Position numbers and translations under genes: made by a program
Assembly: GCF_040676675.1 (NCBI RefSeq)
Contig: NZ_JBFAPK010000021.1
Span: 86,177-150,176 of the forward strand
DNA: 64,000 bases
Source of the DNA: JBFAPK01 sp040676675
Lineage (GTDB): Bacteria > Actinomycetota > Actinomycetes > Mycobacteriales > Micromonosporaceae
Direction of reading: 5' to 3'
Notes under the pieces: model-generated
What the model saw: only the letters and a program-made list of their open reading frames with translations
Databases searched by the model: none
Told to the model about the DNA's origin: nothing
Part shown: positions 7,928 to 16,727 of the stretch, one piece after another
Layout: the number at the start of each line of letters is the position of its first letter
Position numbering within the stretch: position 1 is the stretch's first letter

Positions 7928-9160
7928 ATGTCGTCCAATGTGATGGGCTCGGACCGTCGACCGGTACTGGTCGTAACCCCCGAGTTCAAAGCGGACGCGC
8001 CGCGTCGGCTCGCTGAGCTGCGCGCGCGAGGACCGATTCATCGGGTGAGGGGCGGCAGCGGACTCGACCTGTGGATGGTGGTCAGCTACAGCGAGGCACG
8101 TGCGGCGCTGACGCATCCGGCACTGCTCAAGGACCCGAGCCCGGCGGAGGAGGCACTGAGGGAGGTCAACTACACCGGCCACAAGCCCACCGTAGGAATC
8201 GGTGGGAATATGCTGACGTCGGATCCGCCGGATCACACCAGGCTGCGGCGACTAGTGGCCGGCGCCTTCACTCCCCGCCATGTCCAGGGACTAGCCCCGC
8301 GTATCCAACAAATCGCCGACGATCTGCTCGACGCGATGGCTCGACAGCGCGAGGTCGACCTGGTCGAGGCGTACACCGCGCCGTTGCCGCTCACCGTGAT
8401 CTGCGAGATGTTGGGCGTGCCGCAGGGCGAACGAAGGAATTTCCGGGCCTGGACCCGGGCACTACTGGGCTCATCATCCGACACGCAACGCGCTGGCGCG
8501 CGGAATCTCAGCGAGTATCTCGCCGATCTGATCGAGCGGAAGCGGGCTGAGTCCACGGATGATTTGCTCTCGGCGTTGATCACCGTACACAGCGCGGAGG
8601 ACGGCAGGCTGTCGCGGACCGAGCTGATCAGCACCGGACTTCTGCTCGTGGTCGGTGGCCACGACACCACGGTCAACCTGCTTGGTAACGCCATGCTCGC
8701 GTTGTTGCAGCGGCCGGACCAGGCTGATCTGCTGCGCGCCCGGCCAGAGTTGATCGGTGGCGCGGTGGAGGAGTTCCTCCGGTACGACGCGCCGTTGGAG
8801 CAGACCACTCTCCGGTACGCCGCCGAGGATTTGGAACTGGGTGGGCGGCAGATTCTGCGGGGCGACGTGGTAATGGTCATGCTCGCCTCGGCGAGCCGGG
8901 ACGCACCCCAGCCCGATGGCGACGACCCGGATGTACTCGACGTGGCGCGGGCCAACGCCCGGCATCTGGCGTTCGGACATGGCATCCATCACTGTCTGGG
9001 GGCGCCGCTCGCCCGGATGGAGGCCGTCATCGGGATCAGCTCCCTGCTCCGACGGTTTTCCGACCTACGTCCGGTGATGCCGCTGGAGGAGGTACCGAGG
9101 ATTTCCGTCGGCCCGGTCCGCGGCCCACGCAGCCTGCTGGTACGGCTCGGCGACGGCTGA
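7928..9160 (+). CDS. Cytochrome P450
   Basis: This 410-residue soluble bacterial P450 inserts oxygen into an organic substrate using electrons from a ferredoxin. Visible motifs are the I-helix oxygen site VVGGHDTTVNLL near residue 245, the K-helix ExxR in EEFLRYDAPLEQ, and the heme loop FGHGIHHCLGAPLARME with the axial Cys near residue 350. The ATG at 7928 is supported by GGAGG at 7913-7917; the open frame upstream of it has no P450 character. The N-terminus has no membrane anchor. No ferredoxin gene adjoins it. A TetR gene follows on the same strand 314 bp later and could control it. The sequence is closest in style to CYP105/CYP107-type macrolide or xenobiotic hydroxylases, but the substrate is unknown. 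Confidence 0.95.
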   Translation: MSSNVMGSDRRPVLVVTPEFKADAPRRLAELRARGPIHRVRGGSGLDLWMVVSYSEARAALTHPALLKDPSPAEEALREVNYTGHKPTVGIGGNMLTSDPPDHTRLRRLVAGAFTPRHVQGLAPRIQQIADDLLDAMARQREVDLVEAYTAPLPLTVICEMLGVPQGERRNFRAWTRALLGSSSDTQRAGARNLSEYLADLIERKRAESTDDLLSALITVHSAEDGRLSRTELISTGLLLVVGGHDTTVNLLGNAMLALLQRPDQADLLRARPELIGGAVEEFLRYDAPLEQTTLRYAAEDLELGGRQILRGDVVMVMLASASRDAPQPDGDDPDVLDVARANARHLAFGHGIHHCLGAPLARMEAVIGISSLLRRFSDLRPVMPLEEVPRISVGPVRGPRSLLVRLGDG

Positions 9161-9182
9161 GAGGCGGTGTGAGTCGGGGTTT

Positions 9183-9205
9183 GGAACTGGGGCCGCCCAG
9201 GTTCC
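9183..9205 (+). terminator. Hairpin after the P450 gene
   Basis: GGAACTGGG (9183-9191) pairs with CCCAGGTTCC (9196-9205), with one bulged G and a four-base loop, 22 bases after the P450 stop. It is a plausible terminator. Confidence 0.45.
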
Positions 9206-9474
9206 CCCCGACCGCCCGTCGACGTCTCAGAGCCTGACGCGTCCGAGCCACCAACGGCAGCGCAGTACGACCAGGGTGGTTGCGCGGCGAGCTCGGTCAC
9301 GCCGTGCGGACACCAGTCGCGCGGCGTGCGGCCTTCCTCGCGCCGACGAACCCAGAGCGCGCCCTATCGTTGCGGGTCCGGAGCCCTTGCCTCGGGCTGC
9401 TCGGTGCTTTGGCAGGCTGGCGCACGAAGAGTGCGAGGCTGTGGTCCCAACGCTTCGATAGGTGGTGAGCTGTC

Positions 9475-10119
9475 ATGCCTGGTGGTCGTCCTCGGAACTA
9501 CGATCCCGACGCGGTCTTGGACGCGGCTATGCGGACCTTCTGGCTGCGGGGTTACCAGGGCACCTCCATGTCCGACCTCACAGCGGCGATGGGGATGAAC
9601 GCGCCCAGCATCTACGCGGCATTCGGAGACAAGGAGGAACTGTTCGAGAAGGTGGTCGAGCGGTACCTCGCCGGTCCCGGCGCCTATCTACAGATCGCAT
9701 CGGAGCAGCCAACGCCCGCGGCGCTGGTGCGTACCGTCCTGCGGGCCGTGCTGGACACGATCGCTGGAGAGGACACTCCCCCCGGCTGCCTGACGGTTCA
9801 CGGCGCTCTCGCCGTGAACCCACGGTCGAGTTCCGTGCAGCAGCTCCTGCAGCGTGCCCGAACTCGCGGAGAGGTGGCACTGACCAGCCGTTTTGAGGCC
9901 TTCCAGCAAGACGGCAGGCTCCCTGCCGGGAGCAATCCGTCGGCCCTCGCGCGCCTGCTGATCACAGTGATCCAGGGACTGGCCGTACAGGCCGCGTCGG
10001 GGGCCTCGCGGGAGGCATTGGAGGCGGTCTGCGATCAGCTGCTGGCTTGCTGGCCGGAGACCGACCGCGCCGCCGGCACCACCGAAAGCCACACCGGCGG
10101 CGCCGAGTCGGGGCGGTAG
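9475..10119 (+). CDS. TetR/AcrR-family transcriptional regulator
   Basis: This 214-residue repressor-type regulator has an N-terminal helix-turn-helix: AMRTFWLRGYQGTSMSDLTA, then AMGMNAPSIYAAFGDKEELF, the standard TetR recognition pattern. The C-terminal helical ligand domain contains TPPGCLTVHGALAVNPR and RGEVALTSRFEAFQQDG. An ATG at 9475 follows the ribosome site AGGTGGTGAG. It belongs to the subgroup that often controls oxidoreductases or exporters; neighbouring targets could be the P450 upstream or the convergent hydrolase-cupin operon. Its operator was not identified. Confidence 0.9.
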   Translation: MPGGRPRNYDPDAVLDAAMRTFWLRGYQGTSMSDLTAAMGMNAPSIYAAFGDKEELFEKVVERYLAGPGAYLQIASEQPTPAALVRTVLRAVLDTIAGEDTPPGCLTVHGALAVNPRSSSVQQLLQRARTRGEVALTSRFEAFQQDGRLPAGSNPSALARLLITVIQGLAVQAASGASREALEAVCDQLLACWPETDRAAGTTESHTGGAESGR

Positions 10120-10589
10120 ACCTCGCTGCCGGTCGCCCAACCGACCGGGTTACCGGCGTGCGGGGCGCCCGTGACCATTCGTCGGGCCAGGCTGGTTTCG
10201 TACCGAACATGGCGTGCTCAGGAACACCGGCGGCAGTGAGGCGGTTCCGGTTCCACGCCGGTCCGGAGCCCTTCACAAACCGGCTGGTGGTATGGCGTGG
10301 CTCCGCCGGCGAACCGGCCGACCCATGCGTCGCCGCCCCGTCGGGACGACTCGCCATCCGGCGGATCTGCGCCGGGGGCGCGGCCCCGCGTCGATCAAAG
10401 CGGGTTGTCCGCACGGACCACTCAAGATCGACGCGAGCGCCTTCTCATCCCCGCGCCACGCCCCGGCGCCCGAAGTCAAGCGACGCCAGAGTACCGAGCT
10501 GCGCTACACCCGCGCAGCACGCTTCCGCAAACCCGGCGGACATCGCATCCCGCCCGGCAGGCTCCGGATCGCCTGACGTAAACGCCGAC
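10120..10589. other. Intergenic region between convergent genes
   Basis: The TetR gene (plus) and the hydrolase gene (minus) converge here. I see only GC-rich shadow frames and no strong hairpin. Confidence 0.5.
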
Positions 10590-11441
10590 TCACTCTTTGA
10601 AAAATTTGATCAGTTCACGACTGAGTTGTTCGGGCCGCTCCTCGGAGATGTAATGGCCCGCTCCGGCAAACTCAACAAATCGGATGTCAGTCGCCCGCCA
10701 CTCGTTGGACGCCCGAGACGTCTCCAGGTGGCTGCTGGGTACGAGGACCGGCATGGTCAGCTTTGGGTAGCTGACAGCCTCTTGTATGTCCTGGTACAGG
10801 GTTCGGTACCAGCCGGCGACCGCGCGGATCGACTCGACGGAGTCGAATGCGCGCCCGTATATTTGGCGGCTCTCCTCATCGATCGCACCCGGGTCGCCGG
10901 AGAACTGGTCGGCGAGCCAGTCGACGACGATCCGGTAACGGCCTTCCAACAACTTCTCAGGAAGTCCGTCGAGTTGATTGAAGCCCAGGTGCCATACGTT
11001 GGGACCTCCCGGCGGTGGCAGCGCCGGCATGTGTAGTGCTCTTTCACCCGGCGCGCCTGGTTCCCACATCGCCAACTTCCGGGTCACTTCGGGATGGTTG
11101 GCGGCGAAGAAGAAAGCAATCCATGAGCCGACGTCCTCTCCCGCCACATTGACCTTCTCGTACCCGAGGTGCCGGACCAGTTCCCGGATGTCGCGGGCCA
11201 TGGTGGTCTTGTCGTACCCTGCGGCCGGCTTCTGGGAGTCGCCCATTCCGCGGTACTCGCAGACGATCACCCGGAAATGCTCGGCGAGTGCGGGCATCAT
11301 CTTGTGAAACTGCCACCACGTACGAGGCCATCCTGGCAGCAAAATCAGTGGCTCGCCAGAGCCGCCGGTCACGTAGTGCAGCCGTACCCCGTTGACATCG
11401 GCGTAGGCGTGCTCAAAACCTCGAATCTCGTTAGCGATCAT
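10590..11441 (-). CDS. Alpha/beta hydrolase, epoxide hydrolase/dehalogenase type
   Basis: This 283-residue alpha/beta hydrolase has an Asp nucleophile, as in epoxide hydrolases and fluoroacetate dehalogenases. The oxyanion motif is LLPGWPRTWWQFH, the nucleophile elbow VAGEDVGSWIAFF carries Asp in place of Ser, and the C-terminal catalytic His is in FAGAGHYISEERPEQL. N-terminal YADVNGVRLHYVTGGSGEP is the usual first sheet. The start ATG at 11441 has GGAGAG upstream. The cupin gene ends 21 bases before it, so the two are co-transcribed. It could open an epoxide or remove a halide from a small substrate; the cap domain does not tell which. Confidence 0.88.
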   Translation of the reverse strand: MIANEIRGFEHAYADVNGVRLHYVTGGSGEPLILLPGWPRTWWQFHKMMPALAEHFRVIVCEYRGMGDSQKPAAGYDKTTMARDIRELVRHLGYEKVNVAGEDVGSWIAFFFAANHPEVTRKLAMWEPGAPGERALHMPALPPPGGPNVWHLGFNQLDGLPEKLLEGRYRIVVDWLADQFSGDPGAIDEESRQIYGRAFDSVESIRAVAGWYRTLYQDIQEAVSYPKLTMPVLVPSSHLETSRASNEWRATDIRFVEFAGAGHYISEERPEQLSRELIKFFKE

Positions 11442-11462
11442 GGCACTCTCCGATCAAATCCC

Positions 11463-11975
11463 TCAGCGATCCGGCAGCATCTCCGTCATGTACCGCTCCA
11501 TCAGCTCCGCCGTCCGCTTAGGCAAGCCGCCTTCTTGCATCGGAGGAGCGACGCCCGGCTCGGCCGATTTGGAATTGACGAAGAGAAGGTTCTCGATGCC
11601 GCCGGGAGTGAACAGGAAGATCATGCGTGCGGCGTGAACGCCGCGGTTGCGGAAGCGGTGCCGGGTTCCGCGGGGCACGAAGAAGAAACCGCCCGCGCCG
11701 GCCGTCACCGTCTGGTCGCCGTCGAGAAATTCCAGCTCTCCGGAGACCAGGTAGAAGGCTTCGTCGTGGGCGTTGTGCACATGGGGCTCGGGACCTCCAC
11801 CGGGCGGCACCGTGGCCTCGACGAAGAGCAGAGAGCCATTGGTGCTTCGCTCGTCGACCTTGACGGTGTAGGTGTCGCCCGCACCCCAGTAGGACTTTCC
11901 CTCTCCGGCGGGGACGTAGATCGCGCCTCTTCTGGTGTAGCGGGGGTCCGTGGCGCCGGGACCGGCAAGACTCAT
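11463..11975 (-). CDS. Cupin-domain protein (quercetinase-like)
   Basis: This 170-residue single-domain cupin has both metal motifs: PEPHVHNAHDEAFYLVSGE (motif 1, with HxH and Glu) and VPRGTRHRFRN (motif 2, with His). Such proteins are dioxygenases, isomerases or small-molecule binders with Fe, Mn or Ni. The start at 11975 is preceded by AGGAGGAGC, a strong ribosome site. It is the first gene of a two-gene operon with the epoxide-hydrolase-like enzyme, and a good promoter sits 50-80 bases upstream. The pairing suggests oxidation and then ring or epoxide hydrolysis of one substrate, but this is inference. Confidence 0.88.
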   Translation of the reverse strand: MSLAGPGATDPRYTRRGAIYVPAGEGKSYWGAGDTYTVKVDERSTNGSLLFVEATVPPGGGPEPHVHNAHDEAFYLVSGELEFLDGDQTVTAGAGGFFFVPRGTRHRFRNRGVHAARMIFLFTPGGIENLLFVNSKSAEPGVAPPMQEGGLPKRTAELMERYMTEMLPDR

Positions 11976-12023
11976 ACCCTGCTCCTCCTAGCCGGAGCGA
12001 AACGTTTTTTAATGATCGATACA

Positions 12024-12052
12024 AAACTAGTGCGGGCGCATTTCGCTGTCAA
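12024..12052 (-). promoter_or_regulatory. Sigma70-type promoter of the cupin-hydrolase operon
   Basis: On the minus strand a perfect TTGACA (12052-12047) is followed after 17 bases by TAGTTT (12029-12024), about 48 bases before the cupin start. The A/T-rich stretch TTTTGTATCGATCATT just downstream stands out in this GC-rich DNA. Confidence 0.6.
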
Positions 12053-12583
12053 CTACCTACTAGTGATGCAGCCCATACAGGGCGTTTGCCAACAGGACCC
12101 GCGCCGACAGAAGGGCGGGTTCGAGCGCTCGCTCCCGGCGACGGGTTGGAATTGGCTCCCGGAAGAAACGGCGGAATAGGGCGCGTTCGGGTTCTCTAGC
12201 TGCGGTCTCGGCCTTTGTTCGCGAGGCCGGCAAGGCCGCCATGGCCACCTCTCCCACCGACGGTGGGACGGGGCCGGACGCTGGGCAGTTTCGCCCTCGA
12301 TCCGTCGTCGCCCGGAAGCGCGGCGCCCGGCGATGGCGGCCGTCGCGCGCCCGGTAGTGGCGGCCGGTGGTGGCCGGGTGGGCGGTGGTCTCGCGGGAGG
12401 CCGGTCGAGGCAGGCCGCGTCACGGGTTGCGTCCACCCGGCCGGCTGGCGTTACGAATTCCCGTCGCCTCCGGGCCGGGCTGTCAGGCGACGGTCCTGGT
12501 CCGCGTCGAGGTCTCCGGCTATCGGCGGCGGTACCCCACGAGCCCCGGCGCGCGGCGTCGGCGGAGACACCATCGCCGCCAAC
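12053..12583. other. Intergenic region, no gene seen
   Basis: A GC-rich stretch lies between the cupin promoter and the 3' end of the second hemerythrin gene. All frames look like shadows. Confidence 0.5.
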
Positions 12584-13264
12584 TCACCGTCCGATGCGAG
12601 GGGGTGTGGAGGTGCCGTAGATGCGCTTGGCGTGTGAGGTGTAGCGGCGGCGAGCCATGAGGGGCATGACAACGCGAGCGAAGAGCGGAGCGTCGGCAAG
12701 GATCGCTTTGGTCGCCTCGGCGTCGCTCTCGTACATCACCATGCCGAACCCCAGGATCAGGTCGCTCTTGGGTGTGTTGGTCATGCCGTGCTCGCCCAGC
12801 TTGCCCCACTCCGCCGCGGTCACGTACTGCTCGGCCAGGGGGAGGATCTCCCTCTCCTCCAGCGCCATGTGCTCTACCAGCCGGTCGGTGAGCAGTTGGA
12901 AGGCCTCCGCGAGTTCCGTACCACCCTGCGCGGTCGAGCGCCACTGCGACAGGCGCTCTCCAGCAATCGTCAGGGCCTCCTCGATGCCGTGATGCTGCTT
13001 CTCCATCGTGGGCACGATCTGTTCGGTCTTCGCGCCTCCCCGTTCCAGCAGGAGAGGCCACAGGTAGAGGTCCTCGCCATGGTGGTGGGAGTGCAGGAAC
13101 GAGCAGATCTTGTCGGCGTGGTCGGCAACAACCTTGGCGCGGCGGGTGTCCCCCCGCGCCACGCCCCGGATGAGCTGCGGGAGGAGACGGAATTCGCGAC
13201 GCATCATGGCGTGCGCCGAGTACATGTCGCGCACGTCAGCCATCTTCACATTCTTGGGCTGCAT
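12584..13264 (-). CDS. Hemerythrin-domain protein (copy 2)
   Basis: This 226-residue paralogue of the gene at 6483-7169 has the same plan: MADVRDMYSAHAMMRREFRL near the start, iron-ligand blocks HSHHHGEDLYLWP, EKQHHGIEE and EHMALEEREILPL, and the shared tail RRYTSHAKRIYGTSTPPRIG. The start at 13264 (MQPKNVK) follows AAAGAAAGG. It reads away from the marR gene, and the 299-bp gap between the two starts contains two copies of a TTGAAGCTTCAA palindrome, so MarR probably represses both genes. This fits a di-iron protein induced by oxidative, nitrosative or phenolic stress. Confidence 0.9.
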   Translation of the reverse strand: MQPKNVKMADVRDMYSAHAMMRREFRLLPQLIRGVARGDTRRAKVVADHADKICSFLHSHHHGEDLYLWPLLLERGGAKTEQIVPTMEKQHHGIEEALTIAGERLSQWRSTAQGGTELAEAFQLLTDRLVEHMALEEREILPLAEQYVTAAEWGKLGEHGMTNTPKSDLILGFGMVMYESDAEATKAILADAPLFARVVMPLMARRRYTSHAKRIYGTSTPPRIGR

Positions 13265-13482
13265 GGACCTTTCTTTCTTTTGCGGGCACCGCCGGAGGTC
13301 GCTTGCGCTCCTATGGCGGGCGCGGACAGAGCCGTGTGCGTGAATGGCGACCGGTACCGCGGCTCGCTCGGGCGGCCTTCGCCCCCTTACCGGCAACCCG
13401 TGGGTGTCGGGAAGGTGCTACGCGGTGACGAGGTCGAGTTTGATCATGCTGCCTTGCCGTGCCGAGCGACCGGGACGCCTAG

Positions 13483-13498
13483 AGTTGAAGCTTCAACT
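13483..13498. promoter_or_regulatory. MarR operator, site 1
   Basis: AGTTGAAGCTTCAACT is a perfect 16-bp palindrome between the divergent hemerythrin and marR starts. Its core TTGAAGCTTCAA (13485-13496) is repeated exactly at 13529-13540. Palindromes of this sort are typical MarR-family operators. Confidence 0.75.
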
Positions 13499-13528
13499 TG
13501 ACTGTCGGGTCGACCATAGCACATGATG

Positions 13529-13540
13529 TTGAAGCTTCAA
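13529..13540. promoter_or_regulatory. MarR operator, site 2
   Basis: This is a second exact TTGAAGCTTCAA palindrome, centred 44 bp (about four helical turns) from site 1 and ending 22 bp before the marR ATG. It is placed to block transcription or initiation of marR itself. Confidence 0.75.
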
Positions 13541-13562
13541 GTCACTTGATAGGCTGGTGATC

Positions 13563-14069
13563 ATGACGGAGAACGCCGGGGCGCAGCGGTCGGGCGGAGA
13601 GGCCGAGCCGCGCTGGCTGAGGGGTGGTGAGCTGTCGGCATGGAAGTCCATGGCCAGGGTCCTGACGACACTCGTCCCCGCATTGGAGCGTCAACTGGAA
13701 CGCGATGCGAACCTGAACTGGATGGAGTACCACGCCCTGGCGCTCTTGTCCGATCAGGAGGGGCATACGCTGCGGATGAGCGACCTGGCCTCCCGGGCCG
13801 CCTCGTCCCTCTCGCGCCTCTCGCACGTGATCGCGCGTTTGGAGCGGCAGGGCCTCGTTTACCGTGTGCCTGATCCCCAAAACGGTCGGTACGTCCGGAC
13901 GACGCTCACCCGCGAGGGCTACGAGAAGCTGGCGGCGGTCGCGCCGGCACACGTCGAAAAGGTGCGAACGCTGGTCTTCGACGTGCTGGAGCCCGACGAA
14001 CTGAAAATGCTCAAGCCCCTATTCGATCGAATCTACGCGGCCATCGAGGAAGCCGAACGTCGAGGGTGA
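13563..14069 (+). CDS. MarR-family transcriptional regulator
   Basis: This 168-residue winged-helix regulator includes NWMEYHALALLSDQEGHTLR, MSDLASRAASSLSRLSHVIA (helix-turn-helix), RLERQGLVYRVPDPQNGRYV (wing) and LTREGYEKLAAVAPAHVEKV, which are diagnostic of MarR. It probably acts as a dimer that leaves DNA on binding a phenolic ligand or on oxidation; no cysteine is present, so a ligand is more likely. An ATG at 13563 is used; a GTG two codons earlier is possible. It is divergent from hemerythrin copy 2, with two identical palindromes between them. The DoxX gene follows 253 bp downstream on the same strand. Confidence 0.93.
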   Translation: MTENAGAQRSGGEAEPRWLRGGELSAWKSMARVLTTLVPALERQLERDANLNWMEYHALALLSDQEGHTLRMSDLASRAASSLSRLSHVIARLERQGLVYRVPDPQNGRYVRTTLTREGYEKLAAVAPAHVEKVRTLVFDVLEPDELKMLKPLFDRIYAAIEEAERRG

Positions 14070-14322
14070 GACCGGCACGTCCGGGGTGCTGCTGACGCGA
14101 TGACGGGTCGGGCGCCAACGTCTGTTTCGACGTGCCGCGCGGGCGCCGGGAGACGCCGAGCCATGTCCGTGTTCCGCTGCGGCCGGCCGCGCCCATTTCC
14201 GTGATCAATGCCTGTTCCTCGTCATTGACATCCGCCCCGTGGCGGGCCGGTCCGCGCTCCACGGTGGGCATCGCTCGCCCCGATCACCGGCACATCATCA
14301 AACCCAATCAATCGGAGTATCC

Positions 14323-14700
14323 GTGAACATCGCCTTGTGGATCATCGCTGCCCTGCTCGCCCTGTTCTTCCTCGCGGCCGGGTTGATGAAAATTGCCCAG
14401 TCGAAGGAGAAGCTGCTCACCAACCCGTCCATGACCTGGGCCGAGGACTTCTCGCCGGGTGTGATCAACATGATCGGCCTGGCGGAGATACTCGCCGCGA
14501 TCGGGCTGATACTGCCGCGGGCGGTGGATGTGGCCCCCGTCCTGGTGCCACTCGCCGCCTCCGGACTGGCCCTGATCATGGTGGGAGCCGCGGTCACCCA
14601 CGGCCGACGTGGCGAGCGTGACGGCATCGTCAAGAATGTGGTGCTGCTGATTCTGACGCTGATCGTGGCCTGGGGAAGGTTCGGTCCCTACTCCCACTGA
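14323..14700 (+). CDS. DoxX-family membrane protein
   Basis: This 125-residue integral membrane protein has four predicted helices: IALWIIAALLALFFLAAGLM, INMIGLAEILAAIGLILP, LVPLAASGLALIMVGAAV and VLLILTLIVAWGRF. The GxxKI-type segment FLAAGLMKIAQSKE is typical of DoxX. Members of this family are linked to thiosulfate:quinone oxidation or thiol redox stress. The start is a GTG at 14323 after CGGAG; the open frame continues upstream without membrane character. It may be in the MarR regulon with the hemerythrin gene. Confidence 0.85.
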   Translation: MNIALWIIAALLALFFLAAGLMKIAQSKEKLLTNPSMTWAEDFSPGVINMIGLAEILAAIGLILPRAVDVAPVLVPLAASGLALIMVGAAVTHGRRGERDGIVKNVVLLILTLIVAWGRFGPYSH

Positions 14701-14751
14701 GCGGGCCATCACCCGCACGAGTGAGGGTCCGGAGCGCACAGTGATTCGTCG

Positions 14752-14931
14752 GGCAGGTAGCTGCTCCTCGACGGCGGCGACCAGCGTCTCGTCCTCCGGG
14801 GTCACGCCCGGCCGGAACCGGCCGACCACCCTACCGTCGGGCGCGACCAGGAGCTTTTCGAAGTTCCACTGAACGCCACCGGCCTCGACGTCGGCATCCG
14901 GGACGCTGGTCAGCTCGGCGTAGCCCGGGTG
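14752..14931 (-). pseudogene. C-terminal fragment of a glutathione peroxidase-like protein
   Basis: About 60 codons on the minus strand match the end of glutathione peroxidases: ELTSVPDADVEAGGVQWNFE, then KLLVAPDGRVVGRFRPGVTP and a final helix VAAVEEQLPA. The catalytic Cys, Gln and Trp region and any start codon are missing upstream. The frame has also lost its normal stop and runs on into the DoxX antisense. It is a remnant. Confidence 0.7.
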
Positions 14932-15418
14932 CCGCCCCGAGGGCCGAGCCCGCCCGGCGGAATCGACGGGGAGGGCCGCTCACGTGACGCGCGATGTGCC
15001 AGGCACCGGCGCGCCGGTGGTCCGCGCCGGGCGCGGGCATTACCAGCTCGCACCACGAACCTGGACCAGCCAATGTGGACTGGCTTGCCGGGCCGTTGTC
15101 CTGAGCGTACCGGGGAACCTCGTTCCGGCGATCCCGGCCGGGTCGCCTGGGCCACCGCCGGCACCGCGTGCACGGGTGCGCCGTTGGTGGGTTCGTTGGC
15201 GAGTAGGGAGACACGGAGCCGATACCGGATACCCGGCCCACTGCCATCGAAACGCTCGGCGCGGCCGTACCCGCCCTGCAACGGAACATCGTGGGTCGGG
15301 TCCGCACGGCCGCCAGCGACCTGCCGCAGGCCGTCGGGATGGATCGGGAGGCCACGCTGCGCCAGATCCGCGAGGCGGCCGGTGCTGACCCCGACCACCA
15401 TGAACAACGCCATCGCAA
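14932..15418. other. Degenerate intergenic DNA
   Basis: The region where the rest of the peroxidase gene would be expected holds only short shadow frames. A plus-strand piece near 15250-15400 (VRTAASDLPQAVGMDREATL) has coding-like composition but matches no family I recognise. Confidence 0.4.
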
Positions 15419-15457
15419 GGGGGAGGGGAAGGGCGCGTCCGGCCCTTCCCCTCCCCC
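15419..15457 (-). terminator. Strong hairpin terminator of the methyltransferase gene
   Basis: A perfect 16-bp stem (GGGGGAGGGGAAGGGC at 15419-15434 with its complement at 15442-15457) encloses a seven-base loop. It lies 72 bases beyond the methyltransferase stop codon. Confidence 0.75.
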
Positions 15458-15528
15458 GATTTCAGGCCGACCAGGCTGCGTCTCCGTTTTGCGCGACGTG
15501 AATGATCGGCCGCCTGCATAACAAGCAA

Positions 15529-16542
15529 TCAGCTGAGCGTTGCTTCGATGGCCGAGATGACCCCGGATCCGGACACGACGCGGTCGAGCCGGAACCCACC
15601 GTCGGCAAGAAGCCGACGCCACTCGGCCTGGGTACGCTCACGGCCGCCGAACAACGTCAGCATGACGAGATCGATCGTCTTCGTGAAGTGCGCTCCGTCG
15701 TCCTCCGGCATCACCATTTCCATCAGGACCAGGCGCGCGCCGGGAGCGGCGGCCTTGGCGATGTTGCGGAGAATTCGAACGGCGGCCGCATCATCCCAGT
15801 CGTGCAACACGACGGACATGAGGTAGACGTCGGCGGTGGGTATGCTGTCGAAAAAGTCTCCCGCAACGACGCTCGCCCGCTTGTCCAGCCCCGCCGCCGT
15901 GAGGACTTCGCTGGCTCCGGCCACGATGTTCGGAAGATCGAAGACGATGCCCTTGCGCTCGGGCGCCCTGGTGAGTAGCTCGGCCAGGAGCCACCCATCC
16001 GCCCCGCCGATATCCGCGATCGTCTGCCCCGCGGGTATCTGATAGACGTCCAGAAGGTCGCCTAGTGAGACCCGCCCTCCGCCGGCCATGGCGGCGTTCT
16101 GCAGCCCGGACAGGCGAGGCGATTCCGTGACCCAGTCGAAGAACGGCTTGCCGAGAATCTCGTTAGCGCCCGTCTTCCCCGTACGCGCGGTGTGCAACAA
16201 CCCGCTGAACGGAACGTAGTGCGTCTCCATGAGGTACCGCGCCGCCGCGCGCAACGAGTGCACCGGACCGTCGGCGAGCGTACGCCCCAGGTCGGTGACC
16301 TCCACTCGCCCGTCCAGGGTACGGAAAACACCCAGTGGCGTCAGGAATCGGATGATCCGGCCGAGCGCGTCCCTGTCCGCGTTGGTGGCTTTGGCCAGAT
16401 CCTCCACGCTGCGCGGACCATCCAACAGCTCAGTGGCCACCCCCAGTTCCGCTATCACGTAAAGAGCCTGAGACACCTCGAAACCCGCCAGAAGCTGTCG
16501 CATCTGCCAAGCAGCGGAAAGGGGCTGTCTACCATCAGTCAC
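15529..16542 (-). CDS. SAM-dependent O-methyltransferase (plant/antibiotic type)
   Basis: This 337-residue class I methyltransferase has the N-terminal dimerisation and winged-helix part (GFEVSQALYVIAELGVATEL, LDGPRSVEDLAKATNADRDA) and a C-terminal Rossmann domain: SAM motif IADIGGADGWLLAELL, then IVFDLPNIVAGA, VAGDFFDSIPTADVYLMSVV, LHDWDDAAAVRILRNIAKAA (catalytic His-Asp) and LVLMEMVMPED. It resembles antibiotic-tailoring O-methyltransferases that act on phenolic hydroxyls. The GTG at 16542 is chosen because GGAGG sits six bases upstream; the longer frame beyond has no homology. It is divergent from the ParA-like gene. No other biosynthetic genes adjoin it, so its substrate is open. Confidence 0.92.
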   Translation of the reverse strand: MTDGRQPLSAAWQMRQLLAGFEVSQALYVIAELGVATELLDGPRSVEDLAKATNADRDALGRIIRFLTPLGVFRTLDGRVEVTDLGRTLADGPVHSLRAAARYLMETHYVPFSGLLHTARTGKTGANEILGKPFFDWVTESPRLSGLQNAAMAGGGRVSLGDLLDVYQIPAGQTIADIGGADGWLLAELLTRAPERKGIVFDLPNIVAGASEVLTAAGLDKRASVVAGDFFDSIPTADVYLMSVVLHDWDDAAAVRILRNIAKAAAPGARLVLMEMVMPEDDGAHFTKTIDLVMLTLFGGRERTQAEWRRLLADGGFRLDRVVSGSGVISAIEATLS

Positions 16543-16727
16543 GATAATCCTCCGAAGTCGAACCCTCGACAGAAAGTCGGCTCCGAACGTTTCCACAGGA
16601 CTCATCCCGGACCGTGGTCCGGGCATCGCGAAGGAAGCGGATCCCACACTGATTCCGTTGAACCGGATCCGGCCGGCAGACGTCGCGTTCAGCGGTAACC
16701 TCTCGTGGACAGGAGCCATTCGTAGTC

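Noticed and set aside
10047..11036. Plus-strand open frame across the TetR end and hydrolase gene
   Set aside because: It overlaps two well-supported genes and shows no family pattern.
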